Origin: Enterobacter cloacae complex sp. ECNIH7 | GTDB lineage: Bacteria > Pseudomonadota > Gammaproteobacteria > Enterobacterales > Enterobacteriaceae | Reading direction: 5' to 3' | Assembly (NCBI RefSeq): GCF_002208095.1 | Contig: NZ_CP017990.1 | Location: forward strand, 2,356,001 to 2,420,000 | DNA: 64,000 nucleotides | Shown: in pieces, positions 42,557 through 53,700 of the stretch | Numbering within the stretch: position 1 is the stretch's first letter | How the letters are laid out: each line of letters begins with the position of its first letter | Program-made: the position numbers and the translations under genes | Notes under the pieces: generated by a model | What the model saw: the letters and a program-made list of their open reading frames with translations, nothing else | Told to the model about the DNA's origin: nothing | Database searches by the model: none

Positions 42557-43295
42557 CGGGGTACATTCCTGCAAAATGGCGCAATAGTTTGCATAATACA
42601 GCATTTTGACGCAGAGAGAAGGGGATTGTGGCCATGACGATGTGCAGCGGCGTGATGATTCACATAGGTGATTATTGAAATTTTATTAAGCAGGTATAAG
42701 GAAGCCGTTTTGAATGTTAATCACAATGTTATTGTTATGTTTTATTTAACGATTTGGTTTATACAACCAGTGTACTGCCACTGTGTAGGTTTAAATGCTG
42801 TGTAATTAAAATTATGCAGGCTTTTGTTGCTTTAATTAGTTTTTTAAAGGCGTTTAATTTTAAATATATCCCATAAGCTACGTAAATTGACACTTCTTTG
42901 AAAATCTTTGTGTCTGACCCGCGCTGAAATTAACGCAAAAATGTGCATATTACGAATTAAGAATTTTCCTTAAATAACAGTGGTTTTATATGTTTCATTT
43001 GAAACTCCATTTTCAGAGTTTTGTCCAGAAACCCCATGTTTTTTCTTATCTGTAACACCGCGTTAACATTGTGGGTGTAGTGGGGTATACCGCATTTTGT
43101 TATGCTGCTAACCAGTTTAAGAAATAAGTAAATTCTTAATTGAAATAAGACGCAGGCAGATCTCATCTCCAATGGACATGGGTATGGGGAGTATTACCTA
43201 AAATTCGGAGAGGAAACCAAAGAAGATATTTGTCTAATTATCTGTACCTCTTTTTGGGTATTTGCATGAGTATCACTCAGAGTCAGGGAGATAAA
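42557..43295. other. AT-rich intergenic region upstream of the adhesin operon
   Basis: About 740 bp without a convincing gene. A leftward 71-codon frame at 42957-43172 has low-complexity composition and no ribosome binding site. From about 42665 the sequence becomes markedly AT-rich compared with the rest of the window, with many A/T runs. Such DNA upstream of a surface-adhesin operon is a typical target for H-NS silencing (inference). A promoter candidate sits at 43063-43091, leaving a leader of about 200 nt before the first gene. Confidence 0.6.
43063..43091 (+). promoter_or_regulatory. Promoter candidate for the type I secretion operon
   Basis: TTAACA (five of six -35 consensus bases), a 17-bp spacer and TATACC (four of six -10 bases). 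Start of transcription would be near 43098, giving a long untranslated leader. Confidence 0.4.
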
Positions 43296-44633
43296 ATGAC
43301 GATATTGAGAAATTCTATGTTACTTCGATATACCGCCGCGATGGCACTATTTTCGATAGCCATAAATACTGCCTGCGCCAATAGTGGGCAGGTGGGTATT
43401 GCCCCCGTTTCAACAACAACCTTAAAAGAAAGTATTCTTTTTGCTATCGATCGCGATCCGTCAATTAGCCAGCAGGCCGCACAATTAGGTATTGGCCAGG
43501 CACAAATAGATGAAGCGCGCAGCGGCTGGATGCCGCAAATATCGTTGAACGGGAGTACAGGGCACAGCCAGACCACCGATTCCAGCGGGTCGCTGAAGAA
43601 TTCAGCCGCCTGGGGGCTGAGCCTGACGCAGTTGCTGTACGATTTTGGCAAGACCAATAACAGCATCAGCCAGTCCTCCGCCCAGCGCGATAGCTACCGC
43701 TACCAGCTGATGGGCACGCTTTCGGACGTGGCGGAAAAAACGGCGCTGAGCTACGTAGAGGTCAAGCGCTATTCCGATCTGCTGCAGGCGGCAATAGATA
43801 ACGTGCAGGCGCTCAAAAACGTCGAACAGCTGGCAAAGCTGCGCGCAGACGCGGGCGTGAGTTCCACCTCCGATGAGCTTCAGACCCGCACGCGCATTGC
43901 CGGCATGCAGGCGACGGTCGCGCAGTATCACGCCGCCTTAAACAGCGCGCGCGCCAGGCTTGCGGTATTAACCGGGATGCAGGCAGAGGCCTATTCGCCG
44001 GTGCCCGCGAATCTTGCCGTGGAGCCGGACTCGCTCAACCGCATCGATTATTCCCTGATACCGGCAGTGATGGCCGCGCAAAACATGGAACGCTCGGCTC
44101 AGTATGGCGTGGAAACGGCGAAGTCCCAGCACTGGCCTACGCTAAGCCTGAAGGGGGGGCGCACCCGTTATGAATCGGACAACCGTTCCTACTGGGACGA
44201 CCAGATACAGCTCAATATCGACGCGCCGCTGTATCAGGGGGGCGCGGTTTCTGCTCGCGTTCGGCAGGCGGAAGGCGCGCGGGCCATGGCCTCCTCTCAG
44301 GTCGATCAGGCGCGTTTCGATGTCCTGCAAAAAGCTTCCGTCGCGCAGGCTGACTGGACCGGCGCACGGGGACGAATGGAGGCGGGGAAGCAACAGCTGG
44401 AAAATGCTCTGCGGGCCCGCGATGTTTATAAAAATGAATACACCCTGAGCAAGCGGAGCATTAACGATCTGCTCAGCGTTGAGCAGGATGTCTGGCAGGC
44501 CACATCTGCGAAAATAATCGCTGAGTATGACGGCTGGAGTTCGGCAATTAATTATGCTTCCGCGGTTGATAATTTAATGCCGCTTATTGGAATAGAGAAA
44601 AACGCTGCCGCAAAATTACCCGACTTAAGTTAA
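43296..44633 (+). CDS. TolC-family outer membrane channel of a type I secretion system
   Basis: A 445-residue outer membrane protein with signal peptide (NSMLLRYTAAMALFSIAINTACA, cleavage after ACA). It has two TolC-like repeats with LKESILFAIDRDPSISQQAAQLGIGQAQIDEARSGWMPQISLNGSTG and GAVSARVRQAEGARAMASSQVDQARFDVLQ. It is of the LapE/AggA secretion subgroup rather than efflux because of its neighbours. The start is set by GGGAG four bases before ATAAAATG; longer starts lack a ribosome binding site. First gene of the operon with the giant adhesin (121-bp gap) and the ABC exporter. Confidence 0.9.
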   Translation: MTILRNSMLLRYTAAMALFSIAINTACANSGQVGIAPVSTTTLKESILFAIDRDPSISQQAAQLGIGQAQIDEARSGWMPQISLNGSTGHSQTTDSSGSLKNSAAWGLSLTQLLYDFGKTNNSISQSSAQRDSYRYQLMGTLSDVAEKTALSYVEVKRYSDLLQAAIDNVQALKNVEQLAKLRADAGVSSTSDELQTRTRIAGMQATVAQYHAALNSARARLAVLTGMQAEAYSPVPANLAVEPDSLNRIDYSLIPAVMAAQNMERSAQYGVETAKSQHWPTLSLKGGRTRYESDNRSYWDDQIQLNIDAPLYQGGAVSARVRQAEGARAMASSQVDQARFDVLQKASVAQADWTGARGRMEAGKQQLENALRARDVYKNEYTLSKRSINDLLSVEQDVWQATSAKIIAEYDGWSSAINYASAVDNLMPLIGIEKNAAAKLPDLS

Positions 44634-44754
44634 TAAAAGACGCGCAGTGTTGCGCAAAGTAAGACTGAAAATAATGGGTGTTTTTTCCCAGGGATAGCTA
44701 CATCCGTCTGGTGGACATATCCACAGGAATCCGTACACCTGCAAGGAGAAGAAT

Positions 44755-47700
44755 ATGAGTAACATAAAAGTTGTTGATGTCATCATTCGCAAAACGGCGG
44801 AGAAAACTAAATTAACCGGCGAAGGAAATTTGTCGGTCTCTATTTCATCGCCGAGCGTGATTGAAATCCAGGGCTCTGCTCAGGATGTGGCGCGCTATGT
44901 CCGCCAGGGTAAAGACCTCCTCATTTATATGAAAGATGGCAGCGTTATTCGCTGCAATAACTATTTCGCAGAAGATCCAGAAACGCATAATCAGTCAGAG
45001 CTGGTGTTCAACGACCGTCAGGAACTGACGCATATTTCTTTTGCCGATGCCGGGGAAGCGTCAGGCGCTGCGGTGACTGAATTAACCGCGCAGGCCACAC
45101 CGATTAGCAGCATTCAACCTTTCCTCGAGCAGGAAAGCGTTTTAAGCGACGCGCCGTGGGGCTGGATTGCGGGAGCGGCGTTAGGCGGCGGTGCCATCGG
45201 GGCTCTGCTGGCAAACGGCGGTGACGGCGAAACTAAAACAAAAGTCATTGATAATACGAAAGAAGTTGAAAGCGCCACGCCGACCTTCTTGCTGTCGGAT
45301 AAAGCGGGTGACAAGCAGGGCGTGCTGAGCGCAAACGAGATCACGGACGACAGCACTCCAACCTTTAGCGGTACCGGCCAGCCGGGCGCGACCATCCAGA
45401 TCAAAGACAGCAGCGGCAGCACCATTGCCAGCACCATGGTCGGTACAGACGGCACGTGGACGGTAATATTACCGACCCAGACGGACGGGGAGCACACCTG
45501 GTCGGTCGTGCAGATCGACGGCAGTAAAACCACCTCTGCGGGCAGTATCACCGTGACGGTCTCTACCGCCGATGCCGCCATTACGCTGGCCACCACGGCG
45601 GGCGATAACGTGCTGAACGCCAGCGAGCAATCTGCGGGCTTTACGCTTTCCGGTGCCAGCAAAAACCTGGCGCAGGGTACCGAACTCACCGTGACGCTGA
45701 ACGGCAAAACCTACGCGGCTGAAGTCGGGGCAGACGGCGCGTGGAGCGTTAACGTGCCTGCGGCGGACGCGCAGGCGCTGGGCGACGGTACCTGGACGGT
45801 TAACGTGAGCGGAAAAGACGCGGCGGGTAACACCGTCAGCGGAAGCCAGACGATTGGCGTGGATACCACCGCGCCAACCCTCTCTGTCGATACCCTCGCG
45901 CAGGACAACATCATTAATGCGGCTGAGCACAACCAGCCGCTGACCCTGACCGGTAAAACGAATGCGGAAGCCGGTCAGATCGTCACGGTCACCCTGAACG
46001 GTAAAAACTATAACGCCACGGTGGGCAGCGACGGCACCTGGTCCGTCACGCTTGATGTGAACGACGTGCAGGCGCTCAATGAGGGTAATCACACCCTGAC
46101 GGTTAACGTGAGCGACAAAGCGGGCAACGGCTCGTCCGTGACGGCAGATTTCACGGTGGATACCGCCGCGCCGGTCGTCACCATACATACCGTGGCGGGC
46201 GACGATATCCTCAATATCAGCGAGCAGGGCCAGGCGCACATTATTTCTGGCCAGGCGAGCGGTGCCGCCGCGGGCGATGTGGTCACCGTGACCCTTGGCG
46301 GCCAGACCTTCACCGGCGTGGTGCTGGCGGACGGCAGCTGGAGCGTGGGCGTTCCGGCGTCCGTGCTGGGCGCGCTGGGTGAAGGTAACCACACGCTTTC
46401 GGTTTCCGTCACTGACGCGGCAGGCAACACCGGCAGCGCCACGCATGGCATTACCCTGAGCGGACACCCGCCAGAATTTACGATTGACGCCATCAGCCAG
46501 GATAACGTCCTGAATGCCCAGGAGGCGATGCAGCCGCTGAGCCTGACCGGTACCAGCAATCTGCCGGACGGCACTGCCGTCACCGTGACGCTGAACAACG
46601 TCAGCTATCAGGCAACCGTCGAAAACGGTATCTGGGCGGTCCAGGTGCCGGTTTCCGACGTTCTGAATCTGGCGAACACGCTTTATACCGTCAGCGTCAG
46701 CGGGACCGACAGCGTGGGGAACAGCGGTTCTGCCGAAGCGAATCTGCTGGTGGATACCGTTCTTCCGCAGGTCATTATCAATACGTTTGCGGGCGACAAC
46801 CTGGTCAATAACGCCGAAGCGGGCGTCGATCAAACCCTCAGCGGTCGCGTTACCGGCGCGGCGGCGGGCGATACCGTCTCCATCACCGCAGGCGGCAAGA
46901 GCTACACCGCAACGGTTGGCAGCGATCTGACCTGGAGCGTGAAAATCCCGTCAGCGGATCTTCAGGCGTTCGGCGACGGAGATTTAACCTTCACCGCGTC
47001 CGTCACCAATGGGCACGGCAATACCGGCACCGGCGAGCGTGATATCAATATCAACGCGGAGCTGCCGGGACTGCGCGTGAACACTATTTCCGGCGATGAC
47101 GTGATCAACGCCATTGAACAGCAGCAGGATCTGAGCGTCACCGGCTCCAGCACCCATCTGGCCGCGGGCACGCAGATTATTGTTACCATCAACAGCGTAG
47201 AGTACGTCACCGCGGTTAACGCCAGCGGCAGCTGGCAGATCGGCGTTCCGGCGGCGGACCTGCAGGCCTGGACGGCGGGCGGCATGACGGTTAGCGTCAG
47301 CGCGGTAGATGCCTGGGGCAATCCGGTTGCGGCTGAACACCCGATTGAACTCGATCTGAACGCCGTGGCGGTCACCATTGATACCGTCTCCGGCGATGAC
47401 CTGCTGAATGCGGCAGAAAAAGGCAGTGATTTAACCCTTTCCGGCCAGACGCAGGGCGTGGAGGCGGGGCAGACCGTGGTGGTGAAATTCGCCGATCAGA
47501 CCTTCACCGCGCAGGTGCAGCAGGATGGCTCCTGGAGCCTGACCGTACCCGCCAGCGCCATGGAAAGCCTGATCGACGGGCGCGCGCAGGTGAGCGTCAG
47601 CGTCACTAACGTCAGCGGCAACAGCGCCGACGCCGCGCGCGTGGTCACTGTGGATACGCAGCCTCCGGCGATTACGCTCGATAACCTGACCGCCGACAAC

Positions 47701-50700
47701 ATCATCAACGCGGCTGAAGCGCAGCAGGATTTAGCCTTAAGCGGTACCAGCACTGCGGAAGCGGGCCAGACGGTCACCGTGACGCTGAACGGCAAAACGT
47801 ATCAGACCACGGTCCAGACGGACGGTACCTGGCAGCTGAGCGTCCCGGCGGCTGATGTCGGTGCCCTGACGGACGGCATTGTGACCGTGACGGCCACCGT
47901 GAGCGACGTGGCGGGCAACGCCAGCAGCGCGGACCGCGTGGGTCTGGTGGACGCAACCGTACCGCAGGTGACCATTAACGACTTTGTCACCGACACCAAC
48001 ACCGTTAACCAGCTCGCCCATTCACAGGCGCAGATCCTGAGCGGCTCCGTCACCGGTGCGGCGGCGGGCGATCTGGTCACCATCACCATTAACAGCGTCG
48101 ACTACACCACCGTGGTGGATGCGGCCGGGAACTGGAGCCTTGGCCTGCCGGCGTCCGTCGTGCAGGGGCTGACTGACGGCACCTGGACAATCGACGTTTC
48201 CGTGACCGACAGGTCCGGTAATACCGGAAGCAGTTCGCTGGATGTGGTGGTGAATACCGTGACGCCTGTCATCGGTATCAACACGCTGGCGGCGGACGAC
48301 GTGATCAACGCGACCGAGAAGGGCGAAGATCTGCTTCTCTCCGGCACCAGCAACCAGCCGGAAGGCACGACCATTACGGTGATCCTGAACGGCATTCACT
48401 ACACCGCAACCGCTGACGCCAGCGGAAACTGGAGCGTGACCGTACCGGCCTCGGCCGTAAGCGCGCTGGGAGAAGCCCATTACACCGTGACGGCGAGCGT
48501 CACGGATAGCGTAGGCAACAGCGCCTCAACCTCGCACGATGTGCTGGTGGACAGCTCGCTGCCGGTGGTAACGATCGACACCCTGGCGGGCGACAATATC
48601 GTTAACGCAGCGGAAGTAGCGGCAGGGCAAACCCTGACCGGTAAGGTGACGAACGCGGCGGCAGGTGACACTGTCACTATTATCCTTGGCGGCCAGACGT
48701 ACACGGCTACCGTGCAGGACGATCTGACCTGGAGCCTGCCGTTAAGCGAGAGCCAGTTAACCGCGCTCGGCAACGGCGATCTCACCGTATCCGCCAGCGT
48801 GACCAACGCGCACGGCAATACCGGCTCTTCTTCTCACGACTTCACCATCGACGCCCAGCTCCCGGGACTGCGTATTGATACCGTGGCGGGTGACGACGTG
48901 ATCAACGTGATTGAACACGCTCAGAACCTGATTGTGTCCGGTACCAGCACCGATCTGGCGGCGGGCAGCACCGTGACCGTGACCATCAACGGCAAAACCT
49001 ATTCTGCAACGGTACTGGCGGACGGCACCTGGCAGACGGCGGTACCGGCGGCCGATGTCTCCCAGTGGGCGGACGGTTCGCTGGATATCAAGGCAGGCGC
49101 GCAGGATGCCTCCGGCAACCCGGTAACCATCGGCACCGTTGTGGACGTCGATCTCGCGCCTGTTGCCATCACCATCAGCAGCGTGACCGACGATAACGTG
49201 CTCAACGCGGCGGAAAAAGGCCAGGATCTGCTGCTTTCCGGCACCACCTCCAACGTGGAAGCGGGCCAGACCGTGACCATTACCTTTGCGGGTAAAACCT
49301 ATACCACGACGGTGGATGCCAGCGGCGACTGGACCTGGACCGTTCCGGCAGCCGATTTGAGCGGCCTGAAGGACGGCGACGCCAGCGTGCAGGTAACCGT
49401 CACCAACGTGAACGGCAACGCGGCGTCTTCGGCGCAGGAATTCAGCGTCGATACCACCGCGCCGACGGTGACCATCAACACCATCAGCAATGACAATATG
49501 CTGAACGCGGCAGAGGCGGCGCAGGATCTGACCCTGAGCGGCACCTCTACTGCCGAAGCGGGCCAGACGGTCACCGTGACCTTCAACGGCAATCAGTACA
49601 CCGCGCAGGTGCAGGCGGACGGCAGCTGGACGCTCGACGTTCCGGCGGCGGATATGGCAGGCATCGCCGACGGCAGCGCGGCGGTCACGGCGACGGTGTC
49701 CGATAAGGCAGGCAACCCGGCCAGCGCGGGCTCCTCGGTGCTGGTCGACACCACCGTACCGCAGATTAGCTTCAACATCGTCGCGGGCGACGACGTCGTG
49801 AATATTGCCGAGCACGGCCAGGCGCTGATCGTCTCCGGCAAGGTCACGGGCGCGCAGGCGGGCGACGTGATTACCGTGACCCTGAACGGCAAAGACTACA
49901 CCGCCATGCTGGACGCGTCCGGCAGCTGGAGCGTGGGCGTTCCGGCGGCGGACGTGGGCGCGCTGGTTAACGGCGAGCAGACGATCTCCGCGACCCTCAC
50001 CGATAAAGCCGGTAACAGCACCAGCGCGACGCACGAGTTTGACGTCTCCCTGACCGCGCCGGTGATTGCCATCAATACCCTGGCGGCTGACGACGTGATC
50101 AACGCGACCGAGAAAGGCCAGGATCTGCTGGTGTCCGGCACCAGCAACCAGCCGGACGGAACCACCATTACGGTGACCCTGAACGGTATCAGCTATACGG
50201 CCACCACCGACGCCAGCGGCAGCTGGAGCATCACCGTTCCGGCGGCAAACGTCTCCGCGCTGGGCGAAGCGAGCTACGTGGTGACGGCGAGCGTAACCGA
50301 CGCGGCGGGCAACAGTGCGAGCACCGGCCACAGCGTGCTGGTCGACAGCGCGCTGCCGCAGGTCACCATCAACCCTGTCGCCATGGACGATGTCATTAAC
50401 GCAGCGGAAGTGGCTGCCGGGCAGACTCTGAGCGGGAAAGTGAGCGGCGCGGCGAGCGGTGACACTGTCACGATTTCAATCGGCGGCAATACCTGGACCG
50501 CGACGGTTCAGGACGATCTGAGCTGGTCGGTCAACGTGCCGTCCACGGTCTTAACCGCCATCGGGAACGGCGATCTGACCGTGTCAGCCAGCGTCACCAA
50601 CGGCCACGGCAACACCGGAACCGGCGAGCGCGAAATCGTTATAGACGCTAACCTGCCTGGCCTGCGCGTCGATACCGTGGCGGGCGACGATGTGATCAAC

Positions 50701-53700
50701 AGCATTGAGCATGCTCAGAACCTGATTATTACCGGCTCCAGCGAAGGCCTGGCAACGGGCGCGGCGTTAACGGTGACCGTCAACGGCAAAACCTACGCCG
50801 CAACCGTGCTGGCGGACGGCACCTGGACGGCGGCCATTCCGGCGGCAGACGTCAGCGCGCTGAATGCGGGCACGGTCACCGTGACCGTGGAAGGCCAGAG
50901 CGCGGCGGGCAATCCTGTTTCCATCAGCCATGACGTGAAGGTGGATCTGGCGGCAGTCGCCATCAGCATTGACCCGATTGCCTCGGACGACGTAATCAAC
51001 GCGGCTGAGAAAGGCGCGGACCTGGTGCTGTCCGGCTCTACCTCCAACGTGGAAGAAAACCAGACCGTCACCATCACCTTCGGCGGCAAATCGTACACCG
51101 CGACGGTCGATGCCAGCGGCAACTGGACGGCGACCGTACCGTCTGCCGATTTGGGCAGCCTGAAAGACGGCGATGCCAGCGTGCAGGTGAGCGTCACCAA
51201 CGTGAACGGCAACAGCGCGTCGGCAGGCCGCGAGTACAGCGTGGACGCCACCGCGCCGACGGTGTCTATTGAAATTGTAAGCGACAACAACATCATCAAT
51301 GCGGCCGAAGCGCAGCAGGATCTGGTTATTGACGGCGTGACCAACGCCGAAGCGGGCCAGACCGTCACCGTGACGCTGAACGGCGTGGACTACACCACCA
51401 CCGTGCAGGCAAACGGCAGCTGGAGCGTGACCGTGCCGACCGCGGATCTGAGCGGCATTACCGACGGCAACTACACCATCAGCGCCGCCGTGTCTGATAA
51501 GGCGGGCAACCCGGCCTCTGCGGATCGCGACGTGCTGGTCGATACCACCGTCCCGCAGCTGACCATCCACACCGTTTCCGACGACGACGTGATCAACAGC
51601 GCCGAGCATGCGCAGGCACTGATTGTCACGGGTTCCGTGACCGGTGCGGCGGCGGGCGACGTGGTCACCGTCACGCTCAACGGCAAATCGTACACCGCCA
51701 CTCTGGACGCCTCAGGCAACTGGAGCGTGGGCGTGCCTGCGGCGGACGTTACCGCGCTGGCCGCCGGAGATTACACCATTACAGCGGCGCTGACCGATAA
51801 AGCGGGCAACAGCAACAGCGCCACGCACGGCGTAGAGGTGAATCTGACCGCGCCGGTGCTGACCATTGACACCGTTTCCGGTGACGATGTGATCAACAAC
51901 GCCGAGAAAACCCAGGATCTGACTATATCCGGTACGGCTTCCGGCCTGGCGGCAGGCGCGGTGGTGACCGTGATGCTGAACGGCAAAGCGTACAGCGCGC
52001 AGGTGGACAATAACGGAAAATGGACGACTACCGTTCCGGCGAACGAGGTCGGTCAGCTGGGCGAGGCGCTTTATACCGTCACCGCCTCAGCAACGGACAG
52101 CGTCGGCAACAATACCAGCACGTCGCACACCGTGAACGTGGAATCCGTTCTGCCGGGCGTGATCGTCAACACCATTGCGGGTGACGACGTCATTAACGCG
52201 GCGGAGCTGGCAGCCGGCCAGACCATCAGCGGTAAAGTGGTGAATGCCGAAGCGGGCAACACCGTGACCGTGACCATTGGCGGTAACAGCTACACCGCAA
52301 CGGTGCAGAGCGATCTCACCTGGTCCGTGAACGTGCCGTCCGACGTGTTGACCGCGCTGGGCAACGGTGATTTGACCGTGTCGGCCAGCGTCACGAACGG
52401 CGTGGGCAATAGCGGAACGGGCGAGCGCGAAATCGTGATAGACGCTAACCTGCCGGGCCTGCGCGTGGATACCGTGGCGGGTGACGACGTGATCAACAGC
52501 ATCGAACACGGGCAGAACCTGATTATCACCGGTACCAGCGACGGGCTGGCGGCGGGCGCGGCGCTGACCGTGACCGTCAACGGCAAAACCTATCCGGCGA
52601 CCGTGCTGGCGGACGGCACCTGGAGCGCGGCGATCCCTGCGGCGGACGTCGGCGCACTGAGTGCAGGCACGGCTACCGTGACCGTTGCGGGCCAGAGCAG
52701 CGCCGGTAACCCGGTCTCCATCAGCCACGATGTGACGGTGGATCTGGCGAGCGTTGCCATCAGCATTGACGCCATCGCCACCGATGACGTGATTAACGCG
52801 GCTGAGAAGGGCGCGGATCTGCTGCTCTCGGGGGCGACCTCGAACGTTGAGGAAAACCAGACCGTCACCATCACCTTCGGCGGCAAGAGCTACACCGCGA
52901 CGGTAGACGCCGACGGCAAATGGACCGCCACGGTGCCAGCGGCCGATCTGGCGGGTCTGAAAGACGGCGACGCCAGCGTGCAGGTGAGCGTCACCAACGT
53001 TAACGGCAACAGCGCCTCGGCGGGCCGCGAGTACAGCGTGGATGCAACCGCGCCGTCCGTGACCATCAATACCCTGGCGACCGACGATATTCTGAACGCC
53101 GCAGAAGCGAAGAGCGATCTGACCGTATCCGGCACCACCACCGCCGAAGCGGGCCAGACGGTTACCGTATCGCTGAACGGCAAAGACTACACCACAGCCG
53201 TCAGCGCAGACGGCAGCTGGACGCTGAACGTCCCGGCGGCCGATCTGGCAGGATTCACCGACGGCAGCGTGATCGTCACCGCATCGGTAAACGATAAAGC
53301 GGGTAACCCGGCGTCGGTGGATCACAATCTGGCGGTAGATATCACCGCGCCTGCGGTGACCATCAATACCGTGGCGGGCGACGATGTTATTAACATCGCA
53401 GAACACGGCCAGGCGCAGATCATCAGCGGCACCGCCACCGGCGCGGCAGCGGGCGATAAGGTGACCGTCACCATCGGCGGCCAGACCTACACCACCGTGC
53501 TGGATGCCGCGGGGAACTGGAGCGTGGGCGTACCGGCGAGCGTGATTTCCGGCCTCAGCGACGGCACCGTAACCGTCACGGCGTCCGTCACCGACGCGGC
53601 GGGCAACACCGGTACCGGCACGCATAACGTGACCGTTGATACCGGCCTGCCATCGGTGGCCTTCAACGCCATCAGCGATGACAACGTCCTGAACGCGGTA

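Noticed and set aside
42957..43172. A 71-codon leftward frame in the AT-rich region before the adhesin operon
   Set aside because: AT-rich chance frame without a ribosome binding site or recognisable features.
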